Assembly (NCBI GenBank): GCA_021798955.1 | Contig: JAJZBK010000007.1 | Coordinates: 27,374-91,373 of the forward strand | Direction of reading: 5' to 3' | Origin: Actinomycetes bacterium | GTDB lineage: Bacteria > Actinomycetota > Acidimicrobiia > Acidimicrobiales > RAAP-2 | DNA length: 64,000 nt | In this document: positions 46,533 through 60,190 of the stretch, in pieces | Layout: every line of letters begins with the position of its first letter | Position numbering within the stretch: the stretch's first letter is position 1 | Made by a program: the position numbers and the translations under genes | The notes under the pieces: generated by a model | The model's input: the letters and a program-made list of their open reading frames with translations, nothing else | Told to the model about the DNA's origin: nothing | Database searches by the model: none

Positions 46533-46964
46533 ATGCCTACTGCCGCCGCCAAGAAGCCTCGTAAAAAGACGACGATGTCCGATGCTCACAAGGCAGCGCT
46601 TGCCGCCGGTCGTGAGGAGGGACGGATCGTCCGCAAGTACCTCGAGGCGATCGAACAGACGAAGCCCCGACGAGGCCGCAAGCGCTCCCCCGACGCGATC
46701 GTCAAGCGGCTCGCTGCCATCGAGGACGAGCTCCTCGACGCCGATCCGTTGTCGCGTCTCCATCTCATCGAAGAACGCCAGCGTCTTCAGGCCGCTCTCG
46801 AGCAGACAGACGAGTCCGTGGACCACAGCGAGCTCGAAGAAGAGTTCGTACGTGTCGCCAAGGCCTATGGAGAGCGCAAGGGGATCTCGTACTCGGCCTG
46901 GCGCGCCGTGGGTGTCAGCGCCAGTGTGCTGCAAAGAGCCGACATCGCCCGGAGCCGGCGCTAG
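46533..46964 (+). CDS. Small basic coiled-coil protein, unknown function
   Basis: A 143-aa protein with a lysine-rich start (AAKKPRKKTTMSDAHKAAL), a helical middle (KRSPDAIVKRLAAIEDELLDADPLSRLHLIEERQRLQAAL) and a C-terminal FVRVAKAYGERKGISYSAWRAVGVSASVL that looks like a small DNA-binding helix pair. Composition suggests nucleic-acid binding. Codons are less GC-rich than its neighbours. It has its own promoter and is leaderless. I do not recognise the family, although the C-terminal part feels conserved in actinobacteria. Confidence 0.8.
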   Translation: MPTAAAKKPRKKTTMSDAHKAALAAGREEGRIVRKYLEAIEQTKPRRGRKRSPDAIVKRLAAIEDELLDADPLSRLHLIEERQRLQAALEQTDESVDHSELEEEFVRVAKAYGERKGISYSAWRAVGVSASVLQRADIARSRR

Positions 46965-46969
46965 CGGAC

Positions 46970-47000
46970 AGCGGGGCCGAGCCCAGCTCGCTCCCCTGCT
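46970..47000. terminator. Bidirectional terminator between convergent genes
   Basis: Nested stems: AGCGGGG with CCCCTGCT outside, and CGAGC-CCA-GCTCG (46978-46990) inside. It lies between the stop of the 46533 gene and the stop of purQ. Confidence 0.55.
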
Positions 47001-47671
47001 CAGTGGGTGACGTCGGCGCCGAGCAGAGCGTCGAGGAGCACCTTGCCGTCAGCGGAGCCGAGAAGAGGGTCGCACGCCCGTTCGGGGTGGGGCATGAGCC
47101 CGACCACGTTGCGTCCGGCGTTGCAGACACCGGCGATGTCGTCGACCGAACCGTTGGGATTGTCCACGTAACGCAGGACGATCCTGTCCTCGTCGCGTAG
47201 CTCGGCGAGCGTGCGAGCATCGCAGGTGTAGTTGCCCTCGAAGTGGTTGACCGGCAGCCGGAGCCGCGTGCCGGGGGTCACCCCGGCCGTGAGCACCGAG
47301 CGGTCGGTCGCCACCTCGACGTCGATCGTGGCGCACACGAAGCGCAGGCCCCGGTTCTTCTGCAGGGCCCCCGGCAGGAGCCCCGCCTCGGTCAGGACCT
47401 GGAACCCGTTGCAGATGCCCACGACCGGGCCGCCCTCGGCGGCGAAGCGGGCGACCGCCTCCATCACCGGCGCAAACCGGGCGATGGCCCCGGGCCGCAG
47501 GTAGTCGCCGTGGGCGAAGCCTCCCGGCAGCACGACGGCGTCGACGCCGCCGAGCGAGCCCTGGTGGTGCCAGACAAGCTCTGCCCCCGCGCCGAGGGAG
47601 CGCACCACCTGGACGACGTCGTGCTCGCAGTTACTGCCGGGGAAGACGACAACCCCGACGCGAGGAGCCAT
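47000..47671 (-). CDS. purQ: Phosphoribosylformylglycinamidine synthase subunit PurQ
   Basis: A 223-aa class I glutamine amidotransferase. The start VGVVVFPGSNCEHDVV, the nucleophile elbow GICNGFQVL and the catalytic His/Glu in LMPHPERA are all present. The ATG overlaps the purS stop by one base. It supplies ammonia to PurL. Confidence 0.95.
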   Translation of the reverse strand: MAPRVGVVVFPGSNCEHDVVQVVRSLGAGAELVWHHQGSLGGVDAVVLPGGFAHGDYLRPGAIARFAPVMEAVARFAAEGGPVVGICNGFQVLTEAGLLPGALQKNRGLRFVCATIDVEVATDRSVLTAGVTPGTRLRLPVNHFEGNYTCDARTLAELRDEDRIVLRYVDNPNGSVDDIAGVCNAGRNVVGLMPHPERACDPLLGSADGKVLLDALLGADVTH

Positions 47672-47982
47672 CAGTCCATCCCGCCCATCGAGCCTGCCGA
47701 TCGTGCCCGTTCCTCGTCCACCGGCCCGGTCACCGTCACGGTCCACTCCTCCAGGACAGGGTTGGCCAGGAGTCGATCGGCCACCAGCTCGGCTTCTGCC
47801 ACGGCGCTGGCATGGTCGTCGGCCTCGACCTCGAACCGGAACGCCTTGCCGGCGTGGAGCCCGCGCACGGTCTGCACTCCGAGGGCAGGCAGGGCGCGCT
47901 CGATGGTGGCGCCGGCGGGGTCGGTGATCCCCGGGCGCAGCTGCACCTCCACCAGCGCGGTGAACGTCGACAGGTCGCTCAT
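47671..47982 (-). CDS. purS: Phosphoribosylformylglycinamidine synthase subunit PurS
   Basis: A 103-aa protein: TALVEVQLRPGITDPAGATIERALPALG, then VRGLHAGKAFRFEV. PurS bridges PurQ and PurL. It overlaps purC by 4 nt and purQ by 1 nt. Its C-terminus is about 20 residues longer than usual. Confidence 0.92.
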   Translation of the reverse strand: MSDLSTFTALVEVQLRPGITDPAGATIERALPALGVQTVRGLHAGKAFRFEVEADDHASAVAEAELVADRLLANPVLEEWTVTVTGPVDEERARSAGSMGGMD

Positions 47983-48878
47983 CTTCCCTCCCAGTCTGCC
48001 AACGATCGTCCGCAGACGCGCTCGTAGGCCTCGCGATAACGGCGGGACGTCTCGGCCACGACGTCAGGTGGGAGCGGCGGCGGCGGCGGCTGCTTGTCCC
48101 ACGGCTGGGCCTCGAGCCAGTCGCGCAAGGGCTGCTTGTCGAACGACGGGGGCGTCGTCCCCGGCTCCCACCGGTCGGCAGGCCAGAAACGCGACGAGTC
48201 GGGGGTGAGCACTTCGTCGCAGATGGCGAGGCGTCCGTCGAGGATGCCGAGCTCGAACTTGGTGTCGGCGACGATGATGCCGTGGCGCTCGGCGACCGAC
48301 GCAGCACGCTCGTAGGCGGTGAGGCAGATCCGGGCGGCCTCGGCGACCACCTCGCTGCCCACCAGGTCCGCCGCTTCGGCCTGGGTCAGGTTCTGGTCAT
48401 GCCCGTCGGTCGCCTTGGTCGACGGCGTGAAGAGCGGCTCGGGGAGGCGGTCGGCATGGCGCAGGCCGGCAGGCAGGCGAACGCCGTGGACCGTTCCCGA
48501 GGCCTGGTACTCCTTGGCCGCGGACCCGGCCAGATAGCCCCGCACGATGCACTCGATCGGCAGCATGTCGGCCCGGCGGACGAGCATGGCCCGACCGGCC
48601 AGGGCGCCGAGACCACCCGGCAGGTCGGCTGCTTCGAAGGGGAAGGTCGACGGGTCGACCGACACGAGGTGGTTCGGTGCGACGTCGGCGAGCTCGCCCA
48701 GCCAGTGGAACGTCATGGCGGTGAGGACCCTCCCCTTGTCGGGGATCGGCTCGGCCATCACCACATCGAACGCAGAGATGCGGTCGGAGGCCACGAGCAG
48801 CAGCCGGCCGTGGCCGGCGTCGTAGAGCTCACGGACCTTGCCCGAGTGCAAAAGCGGAAGTCCTCGACCCACCGTCAC
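47979..48878 (-). CDS. purC: SAICAR synthetase
   Basis: A 299-aa enzyme that condenses CAIR with aspartate. SGKVRELYDAG, the ATP-site block RLLLVASDRISAFDVVM and DTKFELGILDG are diagnostic. It is the longer, eukaryote/actinobacteria-type PurC. GGGGAGGT lies right before the first GTG, so the second GTG six bases on could be the real start. Confidence 0.94.
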   Translation of the reverse strand: MTVGRGLPLLHSGKVRELYDAGHGRLLLVASDRISAFDVVMAEPIPDKGRVLTAMTFHWLGELADVAPNHLVSVDPSTFPFEAADLPGGLGALAGRAMLVRRADMLPIECIVRGYLAGSAAKEYQASGTVHGVRLPAGLRHADRLPEPLFTPSTKATDGHDQNLTQAEAADLVGSEVVAEAARICLTAYERAASVAERHGIIVADTKFELGILDGRLAICDEVLTPDSSRFWPADRWEPGTTPPSFDKQPLRDWLEAQPWDKQPPPPPLPPDVVAETSRRYREAYERVCGRSLADWEGR

Positions 48879-50332
48879 ACCTCCCCACGCGACCGGCGCT
48901 CTGCGTCCGACCCGCTATCCGACCCGCTATCCGACCCGCCGTCCGACCCGCTATCCGACCCGCCGTCCGACCCGCCGTCCGACCCGCCGTCCGACCCGCC
49001 GTCCGACCCGCCGTCCGACCCGCTATCCGACCCGCCGTCGAGCGCGTCGGTGAACCGGTGCACCTGGCGCAGCATCCGAGAGAGGTCGAACGCTGCGTCG
49101 AGGTCGTCGGTCGACAGCGTGACGTCTGGGTCCTCGTCGAGCACAGTGCGCAGCGGCACCCGGCGTTCCCAAGCAGTGCGGGCGTCACGCTGGACGATGC
49201 GGTAGGCGGCGTCACGCGAGAGCCCACCGGCAACGAGGGCGAGGAGGACCGACTGGCTGAAGAGGAGCCCGAAGCTCCCCTCGGTCAGGTTGGCGAGCGC
49301 CCGCTCGGGATGGACGACCAGTCCGTCGACCAGTCCGGTCGCCTTCTCGAGCACGTAGAGCGTGAGTAGGGAGGCATCGGGGAGGACGACCCGCTCGACC
49401 GAGCTGTGCGAGATGTCGCGCTCGTGCCACAGCGCGACGTCCTCGAGGCCCGCAGACAGGTAGCCGCGCAGCACCCGCGCCAGCCCGCACAGGCGTTCCG
49501 ACAGGATCGGGTTGCGCTTGTGGGGCATGGCCGAGCTGCCCTTCTGGCCGGGCTTGAACGGCTCCTCGGCCTCGCCCACCTCGCTGCGAGCCAGATGGCG
49601 GACCTCGGTGGCGATCGCCTCGACGGTCGACCCCACCGACGCGCAGGCGAAGAGGTACTCGGCATGGCGGTCCCGGGCGATGACCTGGGTGGCCGGTACA
49701 GGGGTCAGCCCGAGGGCGGCGCAGACGTAGGCCTCGACGGCAGGGTCGATGTTCGAGTAGGTCCCGACTGCGCCCGACAGCTTGCCCACGGCCACCCGAG
49801 AACGGGCAGCGGCCAGGCGCTCGACGTCACGTCGGACCTGGAGGGCCCACAGGGCGAACTTGGCGCCGTAGGTGGTGGGCTCGGCGTGCATGCCGTGGGT
49901 ACGGCCCGCCACCGGGACGTCGATGAGCTCACGAGCTCGTCGCTCGCACGCTGCGGCAAGCTGCTGGGCGGCAGCCACCAGCAGGTCGGCGGCCCGGGTC
50001 AGGGTGACGCACAAGGCGGTGTCGACCACGTCGGAGGAGGTCAACCCGTAGTGGACCCACGAGCCCTCGGGCTGCCCGATGGCCGCCTGCACGACGTCGA
50101 CGAAGGCGGCCACGTCGTGGTCGGTGACCCGTTCGCGTTCGGCGACGGCTTCGACGAAGGCGGCGTCCACCACCGGCGCCCGGTCACGGCACGCCCTGGC
50201 ATCGGCCTCGGGGACCCGTCCGAGGGCTGCCCACCCCTCGGTGGCCAACAGCTCGACTTCGAGCCAGGTGGCGAACCGGGCCTCGTCGTCGAAGAGCGCG
50301 GCCATGGCAGGGGGGGCGTAGCGGGGGATCAC
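48875..50332 (-). CDS. purB: Adenylosuccinate lyase with repetitive C-terminal tail
   Basis: A 485-aa fumarase-superfamily enzyme. [19 protein letters not shown] at the N-terminus, [14 protein letters not shown], and the flexible signature loop [12 protein letters not shown] with its catalytic Ser are intact. It acts twice in purine synthesis. After residue 430 the normal fold ends and eleven GGSD/SGSD tetrapeptides follow, encoded by the 12-nt array at 48906-49037. The tail is not part of the known family. Confidence 0.95.
   Translation of the reverse strand: MIPRYAPPAMAALFDDEARFATWLEVELLATEGWAALGRVPEADARACRDRAPVVDAAFVEAVAERERVTDHDVAAFVDVVQAAIGQPEGSWVHYGLTSSDVVDTALCVTLTRAADLLVAAAQQLAAACERRARELIDVPVAGRTHGMHAEPTTYGAKFALWALQVRRDVERLAAARSRVAVGKLSGAVGTYSNIDPAVEAYVCAALGLTPVPATQVIARDRHAEYLFACASVGSTVEAIATEVRHLARSEVGEAEEPFKPGQKGSSAMPHKRNPILSERLCGLARVLRGYLSAGLEDVALWHERDISHSSVERVVLPDASLLTLYVLEKATGLVDGLVVHPERALANLTEGSFGLLFSQSVLLALVAGGLSRDAAYRIVQRDARTAWERRVPLRTVLDEDPDVTLSTDDLDAAFDLSRMLRQVHRFTDALDGGSDSGSDGGSDGGSDGGSDGGSDGGSDSGSDGGSDSGSDSGSDAERRSRGEV
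48906..49037 (-). repeat. 12-nt tandem repeat x11 in the purB 3' end
   Basis: Eleven 12-nt units of two types (TCCGACCCGCTA or TCCGACCCGCCG on the plus strand) encode SGSD or GGSD. The mix of two unit types suggests duplication after divergence. Confidence 0.95.
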
Positions 50333-51672
50333 CCGACGGTCTCCTCTCGGGGGTCGGCGGCGGTGCGCACCTGGGCGTTCGGTTCGGCCGTGGCCGCGGC
50401 CGCGGCCGCGGCCAACTCAGCGATGTCGGGGCGGACGACCATCCCCGGCCACGACAGGCGAGCGACGGCCCGGTAGGCCCGGTCCCGCGCTCCGGCGAGG
50501 GTCGGCGCCAGCGCGGTGACGCCCAGGACCCGGCCGCCGGCGGTCACCAGGTGGCCACCTTCCAACCGGGTGCCGGCGTGGAAGACCGTCACGGCTGGGT
50601 CGTCGACGGCATCGAGCCCTTCGATCGGATCGCCCGTACGGGGCGCGTCGGGGTAGCCCGGGGCGGCCGCCACCACGCACACGGCGGCCTCGGGCGAGAA
50701 GCGGGGGCGGGTGACGAGGCGTCCGGCCGCCACCTCGGCGAGCAACCCGGCGAGGTCGCCGTCGAAACGGGGGAGGACCACCTGGGTCTCGGGGTCACCG
50801 AAGCGGACGTTGAACTCGAGGACCTTGGGCCCCTCGGCCGTCAGCATCAGCCCGGCATAGAGCACGCCCCGGTAGTCGATGCCCCGGGCGGCGAAGACGG
50901 GGAGGAGCGGGGCGACCGCTCGCTCCACGAGCTCGTCGACGGTAGCGTCGTCGAGTTCGGCCAGCGGGGAGTAGGCGCCCATCCCTCCGGTGTTCGGCCC
51001 GGAGCCACCGGGCCCCAACCGCTTGAAGTCGCGGGCGGGCGCCAAGGGGGCGAGGCGGGTGCCGTCGCAGAGGACGAGCAGGGAGCACTCCTCGCCGACG
51101 AGGCCCTCCTCGACGACCACGGTCCGGCCGGCGGTCCCGAAGGCTGCCCCGGACAGCTTGGCCTCGACGTCGGCGACCGCCTCGGCGAGGGAGGCGGTGA
51201 CGAGCACCCCTTTGCCGGCGGCCAGGCCGTCGGTCTTGACCACGTAGGGACCGGGCAGGGTGCGCAGGAAGGCGGTCGCCGCTGCGACGTCGGTGAACAC
51301 GCCGAAGCGGGCGGTGGGCACCCCGGCGTCGGCCAGGAGCTCCTTCATGAAGGCCTTGGACCCCTCGAGGCGGGCGCCGTCGGCGCCCGGGCCGAAGACC
51401 AGCCGTCCGGCGGCTCGCAGGCGGTCGGCGAGGCCGTCGACCAGGGGAGCCTCGGGCCCGACGACGAACAGGTCGGCGTCGAGCTCCTCGGGTGGCTCGC
51501 TGGTGACCGTGACGGTGTGCCCCTCGGGCGTCTCCCCCACCATGCCCGGGTTGCCCGGCGTGACGACCACGTCGACCGTGCGCCCGAGGACCGTGGCCAG
51601 TGCGTGCTCACGGCCGCCCGAGCCGACCACGCACACCCGGCCGCCCGACGCCGGTCGGTCGGGAACGCTCAT
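50329..51672 (-). CDS. purD: Phosphoribosylamine-glycine ligase
   Basis: A 447-aa ATP-grasp enzyme. [46 protein letters not shown] and [14 protein letters not shown] are all family blocks. The C-terminus has an alanine run ([13 protein letters not shown]). The ATG at 51672 overlaps the purA stop; its own stop overlaps purB. Confidence 0.95.
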   Translation of the reverse strand: MSVPDRPASGGRVCVVGSGGREHALATVLGRTVDVVVTPGNPGMVGETPEGHTVTVTSEPPEELDADLFVVGPEAPLVDGLADRLRAAGRLVFGPGADGARLEGSKAFMKELLADAGVPTARFGVFTDVAAATAFLRTLPGPYVVKTDGLAAGKGVLVTASLAEAVADVEAKLSGAAFGTAGRTVVVEEGLVGEECSLLVLCDGTRLAPLAPARDFKRLGPGGSGPNTGGMGAYSPLAELDDATVDELVERAVAPLLPVFAARGIDYRGVLYAGLMLTAEGPKVLEFNVRFGDPETQVVLPRFDGDLAGLLAEVAAGRLVTRPRFSPEAAVCVVAAAPGYPDAPRTGDPIEGLDAVDDPAVTVFHAGTRLEGGHLVTAGGRVLGVTALAPTLAGARDRAYRAVARLSWPGMVVRPDIAELAAAAAAATAEPNAQVRTAADPREETVG

Positions 51673-52952
51673 GCGGCAAACGTCACGAACTGCTCCCGAC
51701 CGGGACCGACCCCGACCAGGCGCACCGGCACGCCGATCTGGTCCGCCAGGAACCCGACGTAGGCGCGGGCGGCGCCGGGGAGGTCGTCGCAGTCGGTGAC
51801 CCCGCTCAGGTCGGTCCCCCACCCGGGGAGCTCCTCGTAGATCGGAGTCACCTGGTGCAGGACCGACTGGTGGTAGGGAGGGTGGTCGTAGCGGGTGCCG
51901 TCGGGACCCTCGTAGGCCACGCACACCTTGACGGTGTCGAAGGTGTCGAGCACGTCGAGCTTGGTCAGGGCGATCTCGCTCAGCGAGTTGAGCCGGACGG
52001 CCTGGCGGGCCATGACGGCGTCGAACCAACCGGGGCGGCGGCGGCGACCGGTGTTGGTGCCGAACTCGTGCCCCCGCTCGACCAGGGTGTCGGCGACCTC
52101 GCCGTCGAGCTCGGTCGGGAAGGGCCCCGTCCCCACCCGGGTGACGTAGGCCTTGGCGATGCCGATCACCCGCTCGATGTCGCGAGGGCCGATCCCGGCC
52201 CCGGTGCACGCTCCCCCTGCCACGGGGTTGGAGGACGTGACGAACGGGTAGGTGCCGTGGTCGAGGTCGAGGAAGGTGGCCTGGGCCCCCTCGAGCAGCA
52301 CGTGCTCGCCGCTGGCGAGGAGCTCGTGGACGAACGCCACGGCATCGCCGACCATCGGAGCCAGGCGGGGCGCCAGCTCGCCCAGGTAGAGCTCGGTGAT
52401 GACGTCGGCGTCGAGCGGCAGACGGTTGTACACCTTGGCCAGGACGGCGTTCTTCTCCTTCAGCACCACGTCGAGCTTCTGACGGAAGATCTTCGGGTCG
52501 AGCAGGTCCTGCACCCGCAGGCCGACCCTCGCCGCCTTGTCGGCGTAGGCGGGACCGATCCCTCGTCGGGTGGTGCCCAGGCTGTTCTTGCCGAGGTACC
52601 GCTCGGTCAACCGATCGAGCTCGTGGTGGTACGGCATGATGAGGTGGGCGTTGCCGCTGACCAGCAGGCGGGAAGCGTCGACGCCCTTGGCCGCCAGCGT
52701 GTCGAGCTCCTCCAGCAGGACCACCGGGTCGACCACCACGCCGTTGCCGATCACTGGGGTGATGTGGTCGTAGAGGACGCCGCTCGGCACGAGCTGGAGG
52801 GCGAACGTCTCCCCGTCCACCACCAAGGTGTGCCCGGCGTTGTGCCCGCCCTGGTAACGGACCACCGCCCGCATCTCCCGGGCGAGGAGGTCGGTCAGCT
52901 TGCCCTTCCCCTCGTCACCCCACTGGGTCCCGACGACCACGGTTGCGGGCAC
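51669..52952 (-). CDS. purA: Adenylosuccinate synthetase
   Basis: A 427-aa GTP-dependent enzyme joining IMP and aspartate. [20 protein letters not shown] is the P-loop, and [12 protein letters not shown] and [19 protein letters not shown] follow. GGAGG lies 8 nt before the GTG at 52952. It heads the purA-D-B-C-S-Q operon. A -10 like TACACT (52990-52995) gives a leader of about 30 nt. Confidence 0.95.
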   Translation of the reverse strand: MPATVVVGTQWGDEGKGKLTDLLAREMRAVVRYQGGHNAGHTLVVDGETFALQLVPSGVLYDHITPVIGNGVVVDPVVLLEELDTLAAKGVDASRLLVSGNAHLIMPYHHELDRLTERYLGKNSLGTTRRGIGPAYADKAARVGLRVQDLLDPKIFRQKLDVVLKEKNAVLAKVYNRLPLDADVITELYLGELAPRLAPMVGDAVAFVHELLASGEHVLLEGAQATFLDLDHGTYPFVTSSNPVAGGACTGAGIGPRDIERVIGIAKAYVTRVGTGPFPTELDGEVADTLVERGHEFGTNTGRRRRPGWFDAVMARQAVRLNSLSEIALTKLDVLDTFDTVKVCVAYEGPDGTRYDHPPYHQSVLHQVTPIYEELPGWGTDLSGVTDCDDLPGAARAYVGFLADQIGVPVRLVGVGPGREQFVTFAA

Positions 52953-52989
52953 GCGCACATCCTCCGTTGCGGAAAGCGGATTACACGAC

Positions 52990-52995
52990 AGTGTA
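52990..52995 (-). promoter_or_regulatory. -10 box of the purA-led operon
   Basis: TACACT on the minus strand, 38 nt before the purA start. It is unlike the leaderless promoters in that a ribosome site follows it. No -35 box is clear. Confidence 0.45.
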
Positions 52996-53026
52996 TCCCG
53001 GCACGCACCGCCGAGCTGGGGGCGGG

Positions 53027-55515
<2,489 letters not shown>

Positions 55516-55519
<4 letters not shown>

Positions 55520-55953
55520 GGCACACCACCTCCTCGTCCCCCCGGTCCATTCGTCGTCCCCCCGGCCCGGCTGGCCCGTCCGCCGGGACGGAACGGGACG
55601 AGCATCTGGGAGAGCGGCACGAGCTCCCGCCGGTACTGCCGGTGCGTGCGGTCGACCGCCGCTCGGGCCTCCGCTCGGGCCTCGTCGAGCTCGGCGCGCA
55701 GCCGGTCGACCTCGGCTTCGAGCTCGAGCACCCGCCGCACGCCCTCGAGGTTCAGCCCGGCGGCCGTCAGTTGCTGGATACGGCGCAAGCGGGCGAGGTC
55801 GCGCTCGGAGAAGCGCCGGCTCCCTCCACGGGTACGCGTCGGGTCGAGGAGCCCCTTGCGCTCGTAGACACGCAGAGTCTGGGGGTGGACACCGGCCAGC
55901 TCGGCGGCGACCGAGATGACGTAGACCGCCCGGCTGGAGGGGTCCGCCACCAT
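55516..55953 (-). CDS. hspR: Heat-shock repressor HspR (MerR family)
   Basis: A 145-aa MerR-type repressor: [47 protein letters not shown], then a coiled coil ([22 protein letters not shown]). HspR binds HAIR operators with DnaK as co-repressor. The C-terminus is a Gly/Arg-rich tail. The gene follows dnaJ by one base. A HAIR-like site is present upstream of dnaK. Confidence 0.93.
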
Positions 55954-55954
55954 G

Positions 55955-57073
55955 TCAGCCCTCCACCGCCGGCCGCACCGGCGGCTGGGTGACGGCGGCC
56001 AGGGCCTCGACAGCGGCCCGCTGTTCGTCGGTGAGCACGTCTGGCACCGCCACGTCGACGGTGACGAGCAGGTCGCCCGCAGCGCGCTGCGGCCCGCCGG
56101 GCACCCCGCGGCCCTTCACCCGGAACGTCCGTCCCGACGGCGTGCCCGCCGGCACTCGGAGGGTGACCGGCCCTCCACCCAGGGTCGGAACGGTGAGCGT
56201 GGTACCGAGAGCGGCCTCCGGGAAGGAGACGGGGACGGTAAGGGTGAGGTTGCGGCCCTTGCGGCCGAAGACGGGGTGCCGACCCACACGGACGACGACG
56301 TAGAGGTCGCCGCTCGGGGCCGATCCCCGCCCGGCCGCGCCCTTGCCCTTCACCCGGATGCGCTGGCCGTCCTCGACACCTGGTGGGATGCGCACCTTCA
56401 CCTGGCGGTTCCGGTGCTCGATGCCGGTTCCCCCGCACGTCGGGCAGGGCGAGGTGACGATGGTGCCCCGCCCACCGCACTCCGGGCAGATCTGGGACAG
56501 GGAGAAGAGGCCCTGGTCGTCTTGGAGCGAGCCGGTTCCCTTGCAGCGGGGACAGGTCTCGGGGGTCGTGCCCGGGGCCGAGCCCGACCCGCCGCAGGTG
56601 TGGCACCGGGCATCGGTGGTCAGGTTGACGGCGGTGGTGACCCCGTTGACGGCGTCCTCGAAGGACAGGTGCAGCTCGGCCTCGACGTCGGCACCTCGTT
56701 GCGGGGCGGTGCGCGTCGCAGTCCGGCGCCTCCCGCCGAAGAGGCCGCCGAAGAGATCTCCGAGGTCCCCGAGGTTCTCGACGCGGAAGGTCGTGCCGGC
56801 ACCCTGACCGCTGAAGCCGCCAGGGAAGCCCGCTCCGGCCATCGGGCCCATGGCCCGCACCTCGTCGTACTCCTTGCGGCGCGCCGGGTCGCCGAGGACG
56901 TCGTAGGCGGCCGAGATCTCCTTGAACTGCTCCTCGTGCCCCGGATTGGTGTCCGGATGGTGCTTCTTGGCCAGCTTGCGGTACGCGCTGGTGATCTCCT
57001 TGGCGGTGGCCTTGGAGGACACGCCGAGGACCTTGTAGTAGTCCTTCTCGAACCATTCGCGCTGCGGTGCCAC
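55955..57073 (-). CDS. dnaJ: Chaperone DnaJ
   Basis: A 372-aa type I J protein. The J domain has HHPDTNPG (HPD), followed by a short G/F region. Four zinc-finger repeats (CHTCGGSG, CPRCKGTG, CPECGGRG, CPTCGGTG) and the C-terminal substrate domain are complete. It starts at GTG 16 nt after grpE. Confidence 0.95.
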   Translation of the reverse strand: MAPQREWFEKDYYKVLGVSSKATAKEITSAYRKLAKKHHPDTNPGHEEQFKEISAAYDVLGDPARRKEYDEVRAMGPMAGAGFPGGFSGQGAGTTFRVENLGDLGDLFGGLFGGRRRTATRTAPQRGADVEAELHLSFEDAVNGVTTAVNLTTDARCHTCGGSGSAPGTTPETCPRCKGTGSLQDDQGLFSLSQICPECGGRGTIVTSPCPTCGGTGIEHRNRQVKVRIPPGVEDGQRIRVKGKGAAGRGSAPSGDLYVVVRVGRHPVFGRKGRNLTLTVPVSFPEAALGTTLTVPTLGGGPVTLRVPAGTPSGRTFRVKGRGVPGGPQRAAGDLLVTVDVAVPDVLTDEQRAAVEALAAVTQPPVRPAVEG

Positions 57074-57089
57074 CGGCGTGCCCCCGTCC

Positions 57090-58036
57090 TCAGCCGCGCA
57101 CCAGCACCATGGCCGGGCGCACCACCGTTCCCCGGTACCGGTAGCCAGCTCGCATCACCTGGGCCACCACCGTCGACGCAGCGCCCGAGCGGGTCGCACC
57201 TGATCCGGTCGCGCCGGATGACAGGTCGGCCCCACTGGTTGCCTCGCCGGTTGCCTCGCCGGTTGCCTCGCCGGTTGCCTCGCCGGTTGCCTCGCCGGCT
57301 GGCTCGCCGGTTGCCTCGCCGGTTGCCTCGCCGGTTGCCTCGCCGGTTGCCTCGCTGGCTGGCTCGCCGGTTGCCTCTTCGGCGCCAGGAGCCCCGGCGG
57401 TGCCTTCCATCTCGTCGATGTCAGGGGCTTCCTCGGCGGGGAGGTGCCCGACCGCCTCGTGCTCCGTGGGATCGAACTCCTCGCCCACCGGGTCGATCCG
57501 CTCGAGGCCCTCCTTGCGCAACACGTCGTTCAACAGCGCGGCGGACGCCACCAGGGCGCGCCCGTCGTCGGAGAGGGGCTCGCCGAGGTGAGAGGCAGCG
57601 AGGTCGAGGGCGTCGAGCACGGGGAGGAGCTCGATGATGAGCCGGGCGGCCCGGCGGTCAGCCTCCTCGGCCTGCTGCTTGGCGACACGCTTGCGATAGT
57701 TGTCGAACTCGGCCTGGAGCCGGCGCAGGGCGTCGAGGTACTCGTCGCGCTCGGCCGTCAGCGCAGCCATGGGGTCGACTGGCTCGTCGAGGAGCGCTGC
57801 GCCCGCGTCGTCAGCGGTGTCCGCCCCTACGCCGGCCCCAGTGTCGGGGCCCCCAGTGTCGGGGCCCCCAGTGTCGGGGCCCCCAGTGTTGGGGCCCCCA
57901 GTGTTGGGGCCCCCAGTGTCGGCTCCGGCATCGGGGGAGCCGGCGGCGCCGACGCCGCGGCCGGCGGGACGCTCCACGTCCCCACCGATCCGCTCGCCGT
58001 CGACGGCCGGTCCGTCAGTGCGGTCGTCCATGCCGA

Positions 58037-58040
<4 letters not shown>
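57090..58040 (-). CDS. grpE: Nucleotide exchange factor GrpE with repeat insertions
   Basis: A 316-aa protein against a usual 180-220. The coiled coil ([27 protein letters not shown]) and core ([33 protein letters not shown]) are normal. Two low-complexity parts are added: GGP(D/N)T repeats at residues 40-70, and about 85 residues of GEAT/GEPA repeats (204-289) placed inside the C-terminal beta-wing, just before the final [20 protein letters not shown] strands that contact DnaK. It overlaps dnaK by 4 nt. Confidence 0.93.
57238..57381 (-). repeat. 12-nt tandem repeat x12 inside grpE (beta-wing)
   Basis: About twelve units of GGTTGCCTCGCC (plus strand) with a second type GGCTGGCTCGCC, encoding GEAT or GEPA. 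Copy number changes would keep the frame. Confidence 0.95.
57841..57915 (-). repeat. 15-nt tandem repeat x5 inside grpE (N-terminus)
   Basis: Five 15-nt units encode GGPDT or GGPNT in the disordered N-terminal region of GrpE. The unit sequence is unrelated to the second grpE array. Confidence 0.95.
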
Positions 58041-59869
<1,829 letters not shown>

Positions 59870-59953
59870 CACTGCCTCCTCACTGCCTGCGGTGCGTTCC
59901 GACGTCCGGCGCACACGGTGGACCGTCGCACCGGCGGTGCGTTCCGTGAGGTG

Positions 59954-59988
59954 AGTATAACAAAGTTGATAGCCATCGTGTCAACTTT
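59954..59988 (-). promoter_or_regulatory. dnaK operon promoter with HAIR-like operator
   Basis: On the minus strand TTGACA (59979-59984) and TATACT (59954-59959) form a strong promoter with a 19-nt spacer (18 if TTATAC is used). Overlapping it is AAAGTTGA-N11-TCAACTTT (59962-59988), which keeps the TTGA-N11-TCAA core of the HAIR consensus bound by HspR. Confidence 0.8.
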
Positions 59989-60066
59989 CTTTGGCCTCTT
60001 GACAGGAGCCCGGGCACTGCGAGGGTCTGGGCACTGCGAGGGCCCTGAGGCGACGACGTCGGGTGC

Positions 60067-60115
60067 GGGTGCGGCACCGCACAGCCGTCACGGGTGCGGC
60101 ACCGCACAGCCGTCA
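60067..60115. repeat. 25-nt direct repeat x2 upstream of gpmA
   Basis: Two copies (60067-60091 and 60092-60115), each containing the palindromic block GTGCGGCACCGCAC. They lie in the dnaK-gpmA divergent region, which holds no gene. Confidence 0.85.
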
Positions 60116-60190
60116 GCGGAGCGGGCACGTGGCCGGATCGTCGGAGCGGCCGCTTCGGGCGCCCAACAGAGGTCGGGGTACGCTGCTCCC

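Noticed and set aside
48906..49037. CRISPR-like array
   Set aside because: Units are contiguous 12-mers without spacers and translate in frame as part of PurB.
57238..57381. CRISPR or intergenic repeat array
   Set aside because: Contiguous 12-mers without spacers, fully inside the grpE reading frame with conserved GrpE sequence on both sides.
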